A stretch of 64,000 nt of DNA, taken from contig JBGRQA010000008.1 of the NCBI GenBank assembly GCA_041725895.1, forward strand, positions 62,001 through 126,000, written 5' to 3'. Made by a program: the position numbers and the translations under genes. The stretch comes from JBGRQA01 sp041725895. Lineage in GTDB: Bacteria; Bacteroidota; Bacteroidia; Bacteroidales; Marinifilaceae. This document shows positions 1-8,940 of the stretch, piece after piece (within the stretch, counting starts at the first letter, position 1; each line of letters opens with the position of its first letter). The notes beneath the pieces were generated by a model that had not been told where the DNA came from, searched no databases, and was given only the letters and a program-made list of their open reading frames with translations.

Positions 1-1026
1 ACCTGCATCAATTGCACCGGAATACAGACGAGTAAATGCCAAACGACCTACGAATGGGTCAGTAGCAATTTTAAACGCCAAAGCAGCCAACGGCTCGTCA
101 GCATCAGGCTTACGAGTTACTTCCTCGTCGGTGCCTGGGATGGTACCTACAATAGCATCAACATCCAATGGAGAAGGCAAGAATGCAATTACAGCATCCA
201 ACAATCTCTGTACACCTTTGTTTTTAAATGCGGAACCACAAAGCATTGGAACGATATCCATAGCAATAGTTGCTTTACGGATAACAACCAACATCTCCTC
301 TTCGGTAATAGAATCTGGATCCTCGAAGAAACGTTCCATCAACTCCTCATCCTGCTCAGCTACAGCCTCAACCAACTTCTCTCTCCACTCATCAGCTTCT
401 GCCTTCAAGTGATCAGGAATCTCTTCCAAAGTATAGTTAGTTCCTTTTTCGTCATCGTACCATACAACTGCCTTCATAGCAATCAGGTCGATCACACCCT
501 TAAAGTTTTCTTCAGCTCCGATTGGAATCTGAATGGGCACAGGGTTAGCTCCCAATTTCTCTTTCACCTCACGTACAGCTTTGAAAAAGTCAGCACCGGA
601 ACGGTCCATCTTGTTCACAAAACCCATACGAGGTACTTTATATTTGTCAGCTTGTCTCCAAACGGTCTCAGACTGAGCCTCTACACCACCAACAGCACAA
701 AAACATGCCACAGCACCATCCAAAACACGCAAAGAACGCTCTACCTCAACAGTAAAGTCAACGTGACCGGGAGTATCAATGATATTGATCTGATATTTCT
801 TGCTATCATAGTTCCAGAAACAAGTAGTTGCAGCAGAAGTAATAGTAATACCTCTTTCCTGCTCTTGCTCCATCCAGTCCATAGTAGCTGCACCATCATG
901 CACCTCACCAATTTTGTGAGAAACACCGGTATAATACAGAATACGCTCTGTAGTAGTGGTCTTACCGGCGTCAATGTGCGCCATAATACCAATATTTCTG
1001 GTATAAGTTAAATCTCTCTTAGCCAT
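1..1026 (-). CDS. fusA: Elongation factor G (partial, C-terminus off the window)
   Basis: Translational GTPase that drives ribosomal translocation and, with ribosome recycling factor, splits post-termination ribosomes; cytoplasmic. Reading the minus strand from the ATG at 1024-1026 gives the canonical start MAKRDLTYTRNIGIMAHID, the P-loop AHIDAGKTT, the switch I stretch EQERGITITSAAT and the intact DTPGHVDF of switch II. About 342 codons are present, roughly the G domain and the start of domain II; the remainder lies left of base 1, so this is an edge truncation and not a pseudogene. It follows rpsG by 27 bp and is the last visible gene of a classical str operon. It is the housekeeping EF-G, in contrast to the variant encoded at 2455-4611. 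Confidence 0.97.
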   Translation of the reverse strand, partial: MAKRDLTYTRNIGIMAHIDAGKTTTTERILYYTGVSHKIGEVHDGAATMDWMEQEQERGITITSAATTCFWNYDSKKYQINIIDTPGHVDFTVEVERSLRVLDGAVACFCAVGGVEAQSETVWRQADKYKVPRMGFVNKMDRSGADFFKAVREVKEKLGANPVPIQIPIGAEENFKGVIDLIAMKAVVWYDDEKGTNYTLEEIPDHLKAEADEWREKLVEAVAEQDEELMERFFEDPDSITEEEMLVVIRKATIAMDIVPMLCGSAFKNKGVQRLLDAVIAFLPSPLDVDAIVGTIPGTDEEVTRKPDADEPLAALAFKIATDPFVGRLAFTRLYSGAIDAG

Positions 1027-1053
1027 CTTCTAAATCTCTTCTTAATCGATCAA

Positions 1054-1530
1054 TTAAAATCTAAAGTGAGCGAAAGCACGGTTAGCTTCAGCCATTCTAT
1101 GAGTATCTTCCTTCTTCTTGAAAGCTCCACCTTCTTCATTGTAAGCAGCAACAATCTCTGCAGACAATTTTTCAGCCATAGACTTTCCAGATCTCTTACG
1201 AGCAAAAAGAATCATATTCTTGATAGAAATAGAAACTTTTCTTGAAGGACGAATTTCCATTGGAACCTGGAAAGTAGCACCCCCTACACGACGGCTTTTC
1301 ACCTCTACAGCAGGAGTAATGTTTTCCAAAGCTTTCTTCCAAATCTCCAAAGGAGACTTCTCCAACTTCTCAGTCTTAGACTTCACAATCTCCAATGCAT
1401 CATAGAAGATATTAAAAGCCAGGTTCTTCTTACCATCAACCATCAGATCATTTACGAATCTTGTTACCAAAACATCGTTAAATTTAGGATCCGGCAACAG
1501 AATTCGTTTTTTTGGTCTTGATTTTCTCAT
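1054..1530 (-). CDS. rpsG: 30S ribosomal protein S7
   Basis: Primary 16S rRNA-binding protein that nucleates assembly of the 30S head and lines the E site. The 158-residue length and sequence (start MRKSRPKKRILLPDPKFND, then RVGGATFQVPMEIRPSR and the C-terminal NRAFAHFRF) are those of a full-length bacterial S7. It lies between rpsL and fusA on the minus strand, the conserved str-operon order, and should be co-transcribed from the promoters upstream of rpsL. S7 is the translational repressor of this operon in E. coli; I could not identify an equivalent mRNA structure in the 135-bp rpsL-rpsG spacer. Confidence 0.98.
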   Translation of the reverse strand: MRKSRPKKRILLPDPKFNDVLVTRFVNDLMVDGKKNLAFNIFYDALEIVKSKTEKLEKSPLEIWKKALENITPAVEVKSRRVGGATFQVPMEIRPSRKVSISIKNMILFARKRSGKSMAEKLSAEIVAAYNEEGGAFKKKEDTHRMAEANRAFAHFRF

Positions 1531-1665
1531 CGTTTTTTTTCAGTTTACGAGCTATTCGTTACTAAGCTGTCCTTAAAAGCCTTCAACAACCTCACGGTTA
1601 TTTACTCAACTGGTAGGGAACAACACATAAACTATAACTCCACAGTTACAAACTAGAATTTAAAA

Positions 1666-2043
1666 TTACTTCTTCTTTGGTCTCTTAGTACCGTACTTGG
1701 AACGACGCTGCATACGTCCTTCTACTCCTGAAGCATCCAAAGCACCACGAACAAGGTGATATCTTACACCAGGAAGGTCTTTTACACGACCACCGCGAAT
1801 CAACACGATAGAGTGCTCCTGCAAGTTGTGACCTTCTCCAGGAATGTAAGCATTCACTTCTTTTCCGTTAGTCAATCTTACTCTGGCAACTTTACGCATA
1901 GCAGAGTTAGGCTTCTTAGGTGTAGTAGTATACACGCGCACACAAACCCCTCTTCTCTGAGGACAAGAATCCAATGCCGGAGCCTTGCTCTTCTCTTGAA
2001 GCTTGGTTCTTCCTTTTCTAACTAACTGTTGAATTGTAGGCAT
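1666..2043 (-). CDS. rpsL: 30S ribosomal protein S12
   Basis: Ribosomal protein at the decoding centre, involved in tRNA selection fidelity. The 125-residue product starts MPTIQQLVRKGR and has the conserved TTTPKKPNSAMRKVARVRL and YIPGEGHNLQEHS segments. The lysine of PKKPNSA, the classical site of streptomycin-resistance substitutions, is the ordinary lysine, so no ribosomal streptomycin resistance is indicated here. First gene of the minus-strand str operon; two good promoters lie upstream at 2090-2118 and 2165-2194. Confidence 0.98.
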   Translation of the reverse strand: MPTIQQLVRKGRTKLQEKSKAPALDSCPQRRGVCVRVYTTTPKKPNSAMRKVARVRLTNGKEVNAYIPGEGHNLQEHSIVLIRGGRVKDLPGVRYHLVRGALDASGVEGRMQRRSKYGTKRPKKK

Positions 2044-2089
2044 ATAAACAATTACTTTTTAATTAAATATATTTTAACAAATTGGTTTG

Positions 2090-2118
2090 CAAAGGTATTA
2101 TTTATTTTATAAAAACAA
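2090..2118 (-). promoter_or_regulatory. str operon promoter P1 (Bacteroidota type)
   Basis: On the minus strand TACCTTTG (2090-2097) fits the Bacteroidota -7 element TAnnTTTG, and TTG (2116-2118) lies 18 bp upstream as the -33 element. The predicted start of transcription is about 40 bp upstream of the rpsL ATG. Consensus and spacing both fit; the start site itself is not proven. Confidence 0.65.
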
Positions 2119-2164
2119 GAACTATTCGAGGGAATTTTGGAAAAATCCCCTTTAAATCAGCGCA

Positions 2165-2194
2165 CAAAGTTACAAAAAGCCTTTGGTAAGTCAA
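2165..2194 (-). promoter_or_regulatory. str operon promoter P2 (tandem upstream promoter)
   Basis: A second minus-strand match: -7 element TAACTTTG (2165-2172) with TTG (2192-2194) 19 bp upstream. It lies 75 bp upstream of P1 in the same direction, which suggests two tandem promoters for the highly expressed ribosomal protein operon. Confidence 0.55.
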
Positions 2195-2454
2195 AATGAA
2201 TGGAAACCAAATGCAACACCTGTCCGTTCTTTATCTCGCTAATTCGTGCAATATAAGCTGTATCAGGTCATAAAGCCAAATTTACAACCAAAATAAATGC
2301 TTGTCAACACTTTCTCCCCTCAATTCTCAAAATCATGTTGTTTCTTAGGAAAAAGTTGACTATTTTGGTAAACCATAAACAAAAAACAGGAGCCCCCTAA
2401 ACTCCTGAATCTTTATTATTAACCCTTATTTATTAACCCAAATAAGTAACCATT

Positions 2455-4611
2455 ATGAAAGTTTACCAATCTAATGAAATTAAGAACATCGCCCTCATTG
2501 GTAACGCCGGCTCGGGAAAGACAACCCTGGCCGAGTGCATGCTACATGAAGGTGGTGTTATTAAAAGACGTGGTAGTGTGGAGGATCACAATACTGTATC
2601 GGATTACAATCCAGTAGAACACGACTATGGAAACTCCGTTTTCTCCACAGTTTTGTATACTGAATGGTTAGGAAAAAAAATTAACTTTATAGATACTCCT
2701 GGTTCGGATGACTTTAGCGGTGGAGTAATCTCGGCACTAAATGTTGTTGATACAGGATTAATGCTCCTGAATGCCCAAAACGGAGTTGAAGTAGGTACCG
2801 AAATCATCGGCCGAAGAGCCTCTAAACTAAAAAAACCCCTGATATTCGTAGTCAATCAACTAGACCACGACAAAGCCAACTTTGAAAGTACAATTGAATC
2901 GGCTCACACCAACTTCGGAAACAAAGTGACCATCGTACAATATCCCGTAAACGTTGGCGAAAACTTCAATGCAGTAATTGATGTTCTAAAAATGCACATG
3001 TACCAATGGGGACCCGATGGAGGAAAACCCGAAATTCTCCCCATCCCGGAAGACCAAATGGATCGCGCCAATGAATTACACAACGAATTGGTGGAAGCTG
3101 CTGCAGAGAATGACGAGGCCCTAATGGAACTTTATTTTGAAAAAGGAAGCCTTTCGGAAGACGAAATGCGGGAAGGAATAAAAAAAGGAATGATCGCCTG
3201 TGACCTCTTCCCCGTATTCTGTATCTCCGCAAAAAAAGATATGGGTGTTCGCCGATTGATGGAATTTATTGGAAACATCGTTCCATTCGTAGACGAAATG
3301 CCTCCTATTCCTACCGTTAGTGGTCGTGAGGCCAAGTGCGACCCCAATGCACCTACCTCCCTCTTCATTTTCAAAACATCCATTGAACCACACATTGGAG
3401 AAGTAAGCTATTTTAAAGTTATCTCTGGTAGGGTAAAAGAAGGTGACGATCTAACCAATATCAACAACGGAACCAAAGAAAGATTATCCCAGTTGTATTT
3501 GGTTGCAGGAAGAAACCGTGAAAGAATCAACGAATTGGTTGCTGGTGATATTGGCGCTGCTGTAAAGCTTAAAAACACAAAAAACAATCATACTTTAAAC
3601 GGCAAAGATTGCGACTTCACATACAAAAACATTAAATTCCCCGATCCAAAATTCCGCGTAGCTATTAAGCCTGTGGAAGAATCAGATGATGAAAAATTAG
3701 GAGAATTACTTCACCGAATTCACGAAGAGGATCCTACCATTGTTCTTGAATACTCCAAAGAATTAAAACAACTTATTATACACGGACAGGGGGAATTCCA
3801 TCTAAACACAATGAAATGGCGCCTGAGCCATAACGATAAAATGGAAGTAGAGTTCCTGCCTCCAAGAATTCCATACCGGGAAACCATCACAAAGAAAGCA
3901 CAAGCGGATTACCGCCACAAAAAACAATCAGGAGGTGCCGGCCAGTTTGGGGAAGTTCATATGATTATTGAACCCTACGAGGAAGGAATGCCAGACCCGG
4001 TTGTATACAATTTTAATGGAAAGGAGATAAAGGTAAACCTTCGAGGAACGGAAGTGATCGATCTGGATTGGGGCGGAAAACTTGTCTTCTGCAACTGCAT
4101 CGTAGGTGGGGCCATCGATGCCCGTTTCCTGCCTGCCATTCTGAAAGGAATTATGGAAAAGATGGACGAGGGCCCATTGACCGGATCCTATGCCCGTGAT
4201 ATCCGCGTAGTGGTTTACGATGGCAAGATGCACCAGGTGGATTCCAATGAAATCTCCTTTAAGTTGGCCGGACGAAACGCCTTTAGCATGGCCTTTAAAA
4301 ATGCTGGTCCAAAAATCCTGGAGCCCATATACGATGTAGAAGTACTGGTACCGGAAGATCGCATGGGGGATGTAATGAGTGACCTACAAACCCGACGTGC
4401 AATGATAATGGGTATGGAAGCCGAAAAAGGATTCCAGAAAATCATAGCAAAGGTACCTTTAAAGGAAATGAGCCGCTATTCCACTTCCCTAAGTTCTCTG
4501 ACGGGTGGTCGCGCACAATTTACGATGAAGTTTGCTTCTTACGATAAGGTGCCCAATGAAGTTCAGCAAGAACTTCTGGCCGCTTACGAAGCCGAAACCG
4601 CCGAAGCTTAA
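2455..4611 (+). CDS. EF-G paralog with altered GTPase centre (EF-G2 type)
   Basis: A full-length EF-G-like translation factor of 718 residues with all five domains: G domain (about 1-280), beta-barrel domain II (near TSLFIFKTSIEPHIGE), domain III, domain IV (near GGAIDARFLPAILKG) and domain V. The P-loop GNAGSGKT (16-23) is intact in form, but switch II reads DTPGSDDF: Ser84 replaces the histidine that positions the catalytic water. The base-recognition motif is NQLD and not NKxD, and switch I has no ERGITI signature. The family includes the Bacteroides EF-G2 paralog, reported to support translation without GTP hydrolysis and to be induced on carbon starvation; by analogy this one may sustain slow, energy-sparing translation. 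It is transcribed away from the str operon and ends at strong terminators. Confidence 0.85.
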   Translation: MKVYQSNEIKNIALIGNAGSGKTTLAECMLHEGGVIKRRGSVEDHNTVSDYNPVEHDYGNSVFSTVLYTEWLGKKINFIDTPGSDDFSGGVISALNVVDTGLMLLNAQNGVEVGTEIIGRRASKLKKPLIFVVNQLDHDKANFESTIESAHTNFGNKVTIVQYPVNVGENFNAVIDVLKMHMYQWGPDGGKPEILPIPEDQMDRANELHNELVEAAAENDEALMELYFEKGSLSEDEMREGIKKGMIACDLFPVFCISAKKDMGVRRLMEFIGNIVPFVDEMPPIPTVSGREAKCDPNAPTSLFIFKTSIEPHIGEVSYFKVISGRVKEGDDLTNINNGTKERLSQLYLVAGRNRERINELVAGDIGAAVKLKNTKNNHTLNGKDCDFTYKNIKFPDPKFRVAIKPVEESDDEKLGELLHRIHEEDPTIVLEYSKELKQLIIHGQGEFHLNTMKWRLSHNDKMEVEFLPPRIPYRETITKKAQADYRHKKQSGGAGQFGEVHMIIEPYEEGMPDPVVYNFNGKEIKVNLRGTEVIDLDWGGKLVFCNCIVGGAIDARFLPAILKGIMEKMDEGPLTGSYARDIRVVVYDGKMHQVDSNEISFKLAGRNAFSMAFKNAGPKILEPIYDVEVLVPEDRMGDVMSDLQTRRAMIMGMEAEKGFQKIIAKVPLKEMSRYSTSLSSLTGGRAQFTMKFASYDKVPNEVQQELLAAYEAETAEA

Positions 4612-4627
4612 TTCAATTATCAATACC

Positions 4628-4658
4628 GAAGCCCTGTTCTTTACAGGGCTTCTCTTTT
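4628..4658 (+). terminator. Rho-independent terminator after the EF-G paralog
   Basis: A 10-bp perfect stem, GAAGCCCTGT (4628-4637) with ACAGGGCTTC (4643-4652), a TCTTT loop and a T-rich tail, starting 17 bp past the stop codon. Confidence 0.85.
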
Positions 4659-4690
4659 ACAACATCAATCGCTTCATTGAAGCAAAAGAA

Positions 4691-4728
4691 AAGAGGGTGT
4701 CCCACTAACAGCTGGACACCCTCTTTTT
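4691..4728. terminator. Bidirectional terminator between convergent genes
   Basis: A 12-bp perfect stem, AAGAGGGTGTCC (4691-4702) with GGACACCCTCTT (4714-4725), with T-rich tails readable in both directions. It separates the EF-G paralog from the convergent gene that ends at 4752. Confidence 0.85.
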
Positions 4729-4751
4729 GTATTATCGTGAGAAAACTAAAC

Positions 4752-6074
4752 TTACTTTCCCCTCAATAGCATAAAGGATTTCTTCACTACATATTTTCTT
4801 TCCGGCCTATCCCGTCCTATTGCATTAACAACAATATAATAGGTACCAGGTGTTGCCATTTTTCCATTAACTTTTCCATCCCACCCCTCATGCTCATTAC
4901 TCCACTCATAAATAATTCTTCCCCATCGATTAAAGATAATAGCATGAAATTTTTTCAAAGATTGAACCTTCCTCATTTTAAACACCTCATTAAAATCATC
5001 TCCATTGGGTGTAAATACATTAGGTACTTCTAACAAGGAAGTATCCACCTTCACAGCTTCGCTTTTAAAAATCTGATCCACACAATCATCAGGTCCATTT
5101 GTATTCCTAACGATCAGTCGAGCACCATATATTCCTGAATTTTCATAAGTAAAATCCAATGGAGGCGCTTGGAAAATAGGATCGACCAACAAACTATCTT
5201 CTAAGGAAATTCCTGGAAGTAATTCTTCTTTTTTCTTATACAAATACCATTCATATTCAGTGGCATTAACCTTATTGTTGTCTACAGAAAACACAACTTT
5301 CAATGGAGCTTCACCTTCTTCTGGTTTAGCTGAAAACTCAGCCTTTACAACATAAGTACTTTCAGCCACAATTTCAGAATTCCATTTACAATTGTATTTA
5401 TCGGTAAGTTCGAAAGTATATTGCCCAATTCCTTTATAGGCTTCAACATCCCAAAGTGAAATACCACTCTCACTTTCAACTTCAGAAACCTTAGCAGTAG
5501 TTATCGCTTTTTCACCTCTTACCAAAACGAAGCGATTGTGAGAATCATCTGGAATAAATGTCTTGTTTGCTCCAGCACTTAAGTCAAAATAAATGTAATC
5601 CTTTGCCTTGAAAGATGAATTGAACTTTATTCCGGCACAACTCTTCTCTTCAAAACTAATAGAAGGAACTGTATTGTTATTGTTGATAACCGTAGCAAAA
5701 TAGCTTTTAGTACTTGTACCATTATCCATCACCACCCGGTAACCACCATCTTCAAGTACTGAAGCCCTGGATAAAATTCCATCATCAGAGGCGGACACGG
5801 GTATTGTAAAATCACTGGTTCCGGCATCATATTTTGCCCAGGTAAAACTGTATCCTGTTTCGCCATTTGGAGCTGTCACCTCTAGTTCGCCAACATTCCC
5901 TGAATTATTAGCATCACAAAACACATAAATAGAGTAGTCCGCATTTGCGGTTGGACTGGTATAATTAGCTTTTGGAGCTTTAATCTGAGCAGAAAGAAAA
6001 ATTGTACCGCTCAAAAGCAGAATACAGGTTAGGAATATCTTACGCAACAGTGGTATCGGTTTTAGCAACGTCAT
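4752..6074 (-). CDS. Secreted protein with PKD-like region and T9SS/gliding C-terminal domain
   Basis: A 440-residue protein with a clear signal peptide (basic N-terminus, hydrophobic stretch, cleavage predicted after LSAQ near residue 30). The middle, around VVKAEFSAKPEEGEAPLKVVFS, resembles a PKD/immunoglobulin-like fold. The last roughly 85 residues (VFTPNGDDFNEVFKM, FNRWGRIIYEW, WDGKVNGKMATPGTYYIVV) form the gliding-motility-associated C-terminal domain that directs proteins to the type IX secretion system in Bacteroidota. The product should be exported to the cell surface or medium; I cannot name its ligand or role. It has its own minus-strand promoter (6176-6204) and shares a bidirectional terminator with the EF-G paralog. 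Confidence 0.85.
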   Translation of the reverse strand: MTLLKPIPLLRKIFLTCILLLSGTIFLSAQIKAPKANYTSPTANADYSIYVFCDANNSGNVGELEVTAPNGETGYSFTWAKYDAGTSDFTIPVSASDDGILSRASVLEDGGYRVVMDNGTSTKSYFATVINNNNTVPSISFEEKSCAGIKFNSSFKAKDYIYFDLSAGANKTFIPDDSHNRFVLVRGEKAITTAKVSEVESESGISLWDVEAYKGIGQYTFELTDKYNCKWNSEIVAESTYVVKAEFSAKPEEGEAPLKVVFSVDNNKVNATEYEWYLYKKKEELLPGISLEDSLLVDPIFQAPPLDFTYENSGIYGARLIVRNTNGPDDCVDQIFKSEAVKVDTSLLEVPNVFTPNGDDFNEVFKMRKVQSLKKFHAIIFNRWGRIIYEWSNEHEGWDGKVNGKMATPGTYYIVVNAIGRDRPERKYVVKKSFMLLRGK

Positions 6075-6175
6075 TTTGCTGATTTTAATTTAACAATGCA
6101 TAAACTACAATATTAAAAAAATTAACGCTAATTTTCTATTTCCAAAGGCAATTAATCCGAATTACCATGATAATG

Positions 6176-6204
6176 CAAAATTATGAATTCACTTTCACCC
6201 CCAA
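6176..6204 (-). promoter_or_regulatory. Promoter of the T9SS-type surface protein gene
   Basis: On the minus strand -7 element TAATTTTG (6176-6183) with TTG (6202-6204) 18 bp upstream, fitting the Bacteroidota consensus. The expected leader is about 95 nt. Confidence 0.5.
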
Positions 6205-6275
6205 CAAAAAAGACTTCCTATGGGCTCACCAACAAATAATTGCTAAAAGGAAGCAATTTTCTTCCAGCATTGTAT

Positions 6276-6283
6276 TATTTTTG
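6276..6283 (+). promoter_or_regulatory. Candidate -7 element of the helicase gene
   Basis: TATTTTTG matches TAnnTTTG about 30 bp upstream of the helicase ATG. No TTG is at the expected -33 distance, so the call rests on the -7 element alone. Confidence 0.35.
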
Positions 6284-6313
6284 AACTCCGAAAATACAAG
6301 AAGATAGATTTAG

Positions 6314-8620
6314 ATGAATTACTTAGAGGAATTAAACCAGGTACAACGAGAAGCAGTAGAAAACATCCACGGACCATCTTTGGTTATCGCCGGGGCTGGC
6401 TCCGGAAAAACCAGGGTATTGACCTACCGGATTGCACATCTGCTGCAACAAGGAATCCCCCCCTACAAAATACTTTCCTTAACCTTTACCAACAAAGCGG
6501 CACGGGAAATGAAGGATCGTATTGGACAAATTGTGGGTCCTCAAGAAGCTCGCAACCTATGGATGGGTACATTCCACTCCATTTTTGCACGAATTCTTCG
6601 AAATGAATCCTCCGTTTTAGGTTTCGATTCTAATTTCACAATCTACGACACTCAGGATTCCCGCAACCTTCTAAAATCTATTATCAAAGGAATGGGGCTG
6701 GACGAAAAGGTTTACAAACCCAACGAGGTGCAAAACCGTATCTCATCGGCGAAAAACAACCTGGTAACTCCCGCAGCTTACGCTAACAATGCATCCATCA
6801 TACAAATTGATGCCAGTGCCCGACGCCCAAGAATTCATGAAATCTATCAAAAATATGCACAACGTTGTCGACAGGCTGATGCCATGGATTTCGACGACTT
6901 ACTCCTAATGACCAATATTCTTTTCCGCGATTTCCCGGAAGTATTGGCCAAATACCAGGACAAATTCAGATACATTCTGGTGGATGAGTACCAGGATACC
7001 AACTATTCCCAGTACCTAATTGTAAAGAAGCTGGCCGAACAGCACAAAAATGTGTGCGTAGTAGGTGATGATGCCCAAAGTATCTATTCTTTTCGTGGAG
7101 CGAAAATTGAGAATATCCTAAATTTCAGAAACGACTACCCCGAATACCAACTATACAAATTGGAACAGAACTATCGTTCAACAAAGAACATTGTAAATGC
7201 GGCCAATAGTATAATTCACAAAAACAAGGGACAGATCAAGAAGAATTCCTTCTCCGAAAAGGAGGATGGGGAACAAATTCGGGTTTTCAAAGCCCTCACC
7301 GATCATGAGGAGGGCTATATCGTGGCCAATGATATTTTGGATACTCGCATGAGAACCCAACTGAATTACCAGGATTTTGCCATCCTTTACCGTACCAATG
7401 CCCAATCCAGAATTTTTGAGGAATCTCTGCGAAAAAGGAATCTACCCTACAAAATTTACGGTGGACTTTCCTTCTACCAGCGAAAAGAAATTAAGGACCT
7501 GCTCTCGTACTTCAGGCTAACGGTGAATCCTTCGGATGAAGAAGCTTTAAAACGTGTGATCAATTACCCAAAAAGAGGAATTGGACAAACCACTGTAGGC
7601 AAGCTACAGGAAGCAGCCCTTTTGAATGGGACAAGTTTATGGGAAGTGATTTGCAATCTTCCGCAACGTCCCTATGGATTGAAAGCAGGTACCATTACCA
7701 AAGTAATGAAATTTGCCAGCATGATCCAGTCATATCGCCAGGCAATGGAATCCGAAACAGCTTTCGACCTGGCCAAACACATTGCCAGCAGTACCGGGAT
7801 TCTCACCGAAATGTACAATGATAAAAGTCCGGAAGGAGTTTCACGCCACGAAAATATCCAGGAACTGCTGAACGGAATCCAGGAATTTACCCAGAACGCT
7901 CTTGAGGAGGGGAACGAATTACGATTGGCGAACTTTCTGGAGGATGTTGCCCTACTAACCGATCAGGACAACGAAAACGAAGAGGATCGTGATAAAATTA
8001 CGATGATGACAATTCACTCGGCAAAAGGTCTGGAGTTCCCACACATCTACATTGTGGGACTGGAAGAAGAACTTTTCCCTTCCCAGCTTTCCACAACATC
8101 AGCACAAGACCTGGAGGAGGAGCGTCGCTTGTTTTACGTTGCTCTTACCCGTGCCGAACAGCGAGTAACTTTGTCTTTTGCCAAATCAAGATACAAATGG
8201 GGAAATCTTAATCATTGCCGTCCCAGCCGCTTTATTCAGGAAGTAGATCCCGCCTACCTGGATCTGAGTTCGGCCCAAGAAACGGAAGTGCATCATTCCG
8301 AGTCCGAATTTTCTTCAGGATACCGATCAGGCTCCACTGCCGGATTCTCCCCCAAACGTGGTCCAAAATTGAAACCGAAACTAAACCAGTCTGCTCCACG
8401 CATCAAACCATCCAATGGTTCTGCAACACCAGCTGATTTTACCCCGTCTGATCCAAGTCGAATTCAGGCAGGCATGAGAGTAGAACACCCAAGGTTTGGA
8501 AACGGAAAAGTATTGCAAATTGACGGAACAGCACCAAACATTAAGGCTACGGTTCATTTCCCCAATGTGGGTCAAAAACACCTGCTTCTCAAATTTGCCA
8601 AATTAAGAATCATAGAATAG
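6314..8620 (+). CDS. pcrA: UvrD/PcrA-family ATP-dependent DNA helicase
   Basis: Superfamily 1A 3'-5' helicase for nucleotide excision and mismatch repair and for clearing stalled replication or recombination intermediates. All motifs are present in order: Q motif (LNQVQREAV), Walker A AGAGSGKT (26-33), Ia (LTFTNKAAREM), II (VDEYQDTN), III (DDAQSIYSFRGA), IV (LEQNYRST), V (TIHSAKGLEF) and VI (RRLFYVALTRA). After a low-complexity linker the last 50 residues (GMRVEHPRFGNGKV) form the Tudor-like C-terminal domain of PcrA that binds RNA polymerase. At 768 residues it is full length. It stands alone, divergent from the surface-protein gene. Confidence 0.95.
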   Translation: MNYLEELNQVQREAVENIHGPSLVIAGAGSGKTRVLTYRIAHLLQQGIPPYKILSLTFTNKAAREMKDRIGQIVGPQEARNLWMGTFHSIFARILRNESSVLGFDSNFTIYDTQDSRNLLKSIIKGMGLDEKVYKPNEVQNRISSAKNNLVTPAAYANNASIIQIDASARRPRIHEIYQKYAQRCRQADAMDFDDLLLMTNILFRDFPEVLAKYQDKFRYILVDEYQDTNYSQYLIVKKLAEQHKNVCVVGDDAQSIYSFRGAKIENILNFRNDYPEYQLYKLEQNYRSTKNIVNAANSIIHKNKGQIKKNSFSEKEDGEQIRVFKALTDHEEGYIVANDILDTRMRTQLNYQDFAILYRTNAQSRIFEESLRKRNLPYKIYGGLSFYQRKEIKDLLSYFRLTVNPSDEEALKRVINYPKRGIGQTTVGKLQEAALLNGTSLWEVICNLPQRPYGLKAGTITKVMKFASMIQSYRQAMESETAFDLAKHIASSTGILTEMYNDKSPEGVSRHENIQELLNGIQEFTQNALEEGNELRLANFLEDVALLTDQDNENEEDRDKITMMTIHSAKGLEFPHIYIVGLEEELFPSQLSTTSAQDLEEERRLFYVALTRAEQRVTLSFAKSRYKWGNLNHCRPSRFIQEVDPAYLDLSSAQETEVHHSESEFSSGYRSGSTAGFSPKRGPKLKPKLNQSAPRIKPSNGSATPADFTPSDPSRIQAGMRVEHPRFGNGKVLQIDGTAPNIKATVHFPNVGQKHLLLKFAKLRIIE

Positions 8621-8940
8621 TAACAAACATAAAATGTGGGAATTTCATTCTAAATTTGTAATCTTTGCAGAAATCCATTACCTTTGGTGCAAGTTCTAAC
8701 ACCTTCAATGTAAGAGATAACCGAACAAACCAATAAGAGGAACACTTTTACACCTACTCCTCTTCTGAAACTTACCAAGAGAACTTTCAGAATTTACGCT
8801 AAAGCAATTATTAACAGGAAAGATCTTTTTGTAAAAAATTTTGGTATAATTGTGCTTTCATTCTTTTCCAACGCACCATTGTTCCAAAACCACAGTTTTA
8901 ATTTGGATATTACCTGATAAAAAAAACGAATATAATATAC
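8621..8940. other. Intergenic region upstream of the DUF4290 gene
   Basis: A 320-bp spacer with no convincing reading frame. It contains TAATCTTTG at about 8659, close to the Bacteroidota -7 element but with one extra base in the spacer, so the promoter of the next gene may lie here with a long leader. No strong terminator for the helicase was found. Confidence 0.4.

Larger units (their letters stand above)
2044..2454. other. Divergent intergenic region between rpsL and the EF-G paralog
   Basis: This 411-bp A/T-rich spacer holds the two minus-strand promoters of the str operon and, on the plus side, a weaker promoter candidate for the EF-G paralog: TTG at 2338-2340, a 20-bp spacer, then TATTTTGG at 2361-2368, one base short of the usual -7 spacing. 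A short stem (CAGGAG at 2387-2392 with CTCCTG at 2402-2407) lies in the expected 5' leader of the paralog mRNA. I see no open reading frame that looks coding. Confidence 0.5.

Noticed and set aside
1..1026. fusA as a truncated pseudogene
   Set aside because: The frame is open to the window edge with all expected motifs; the missing part is simply outside the window.
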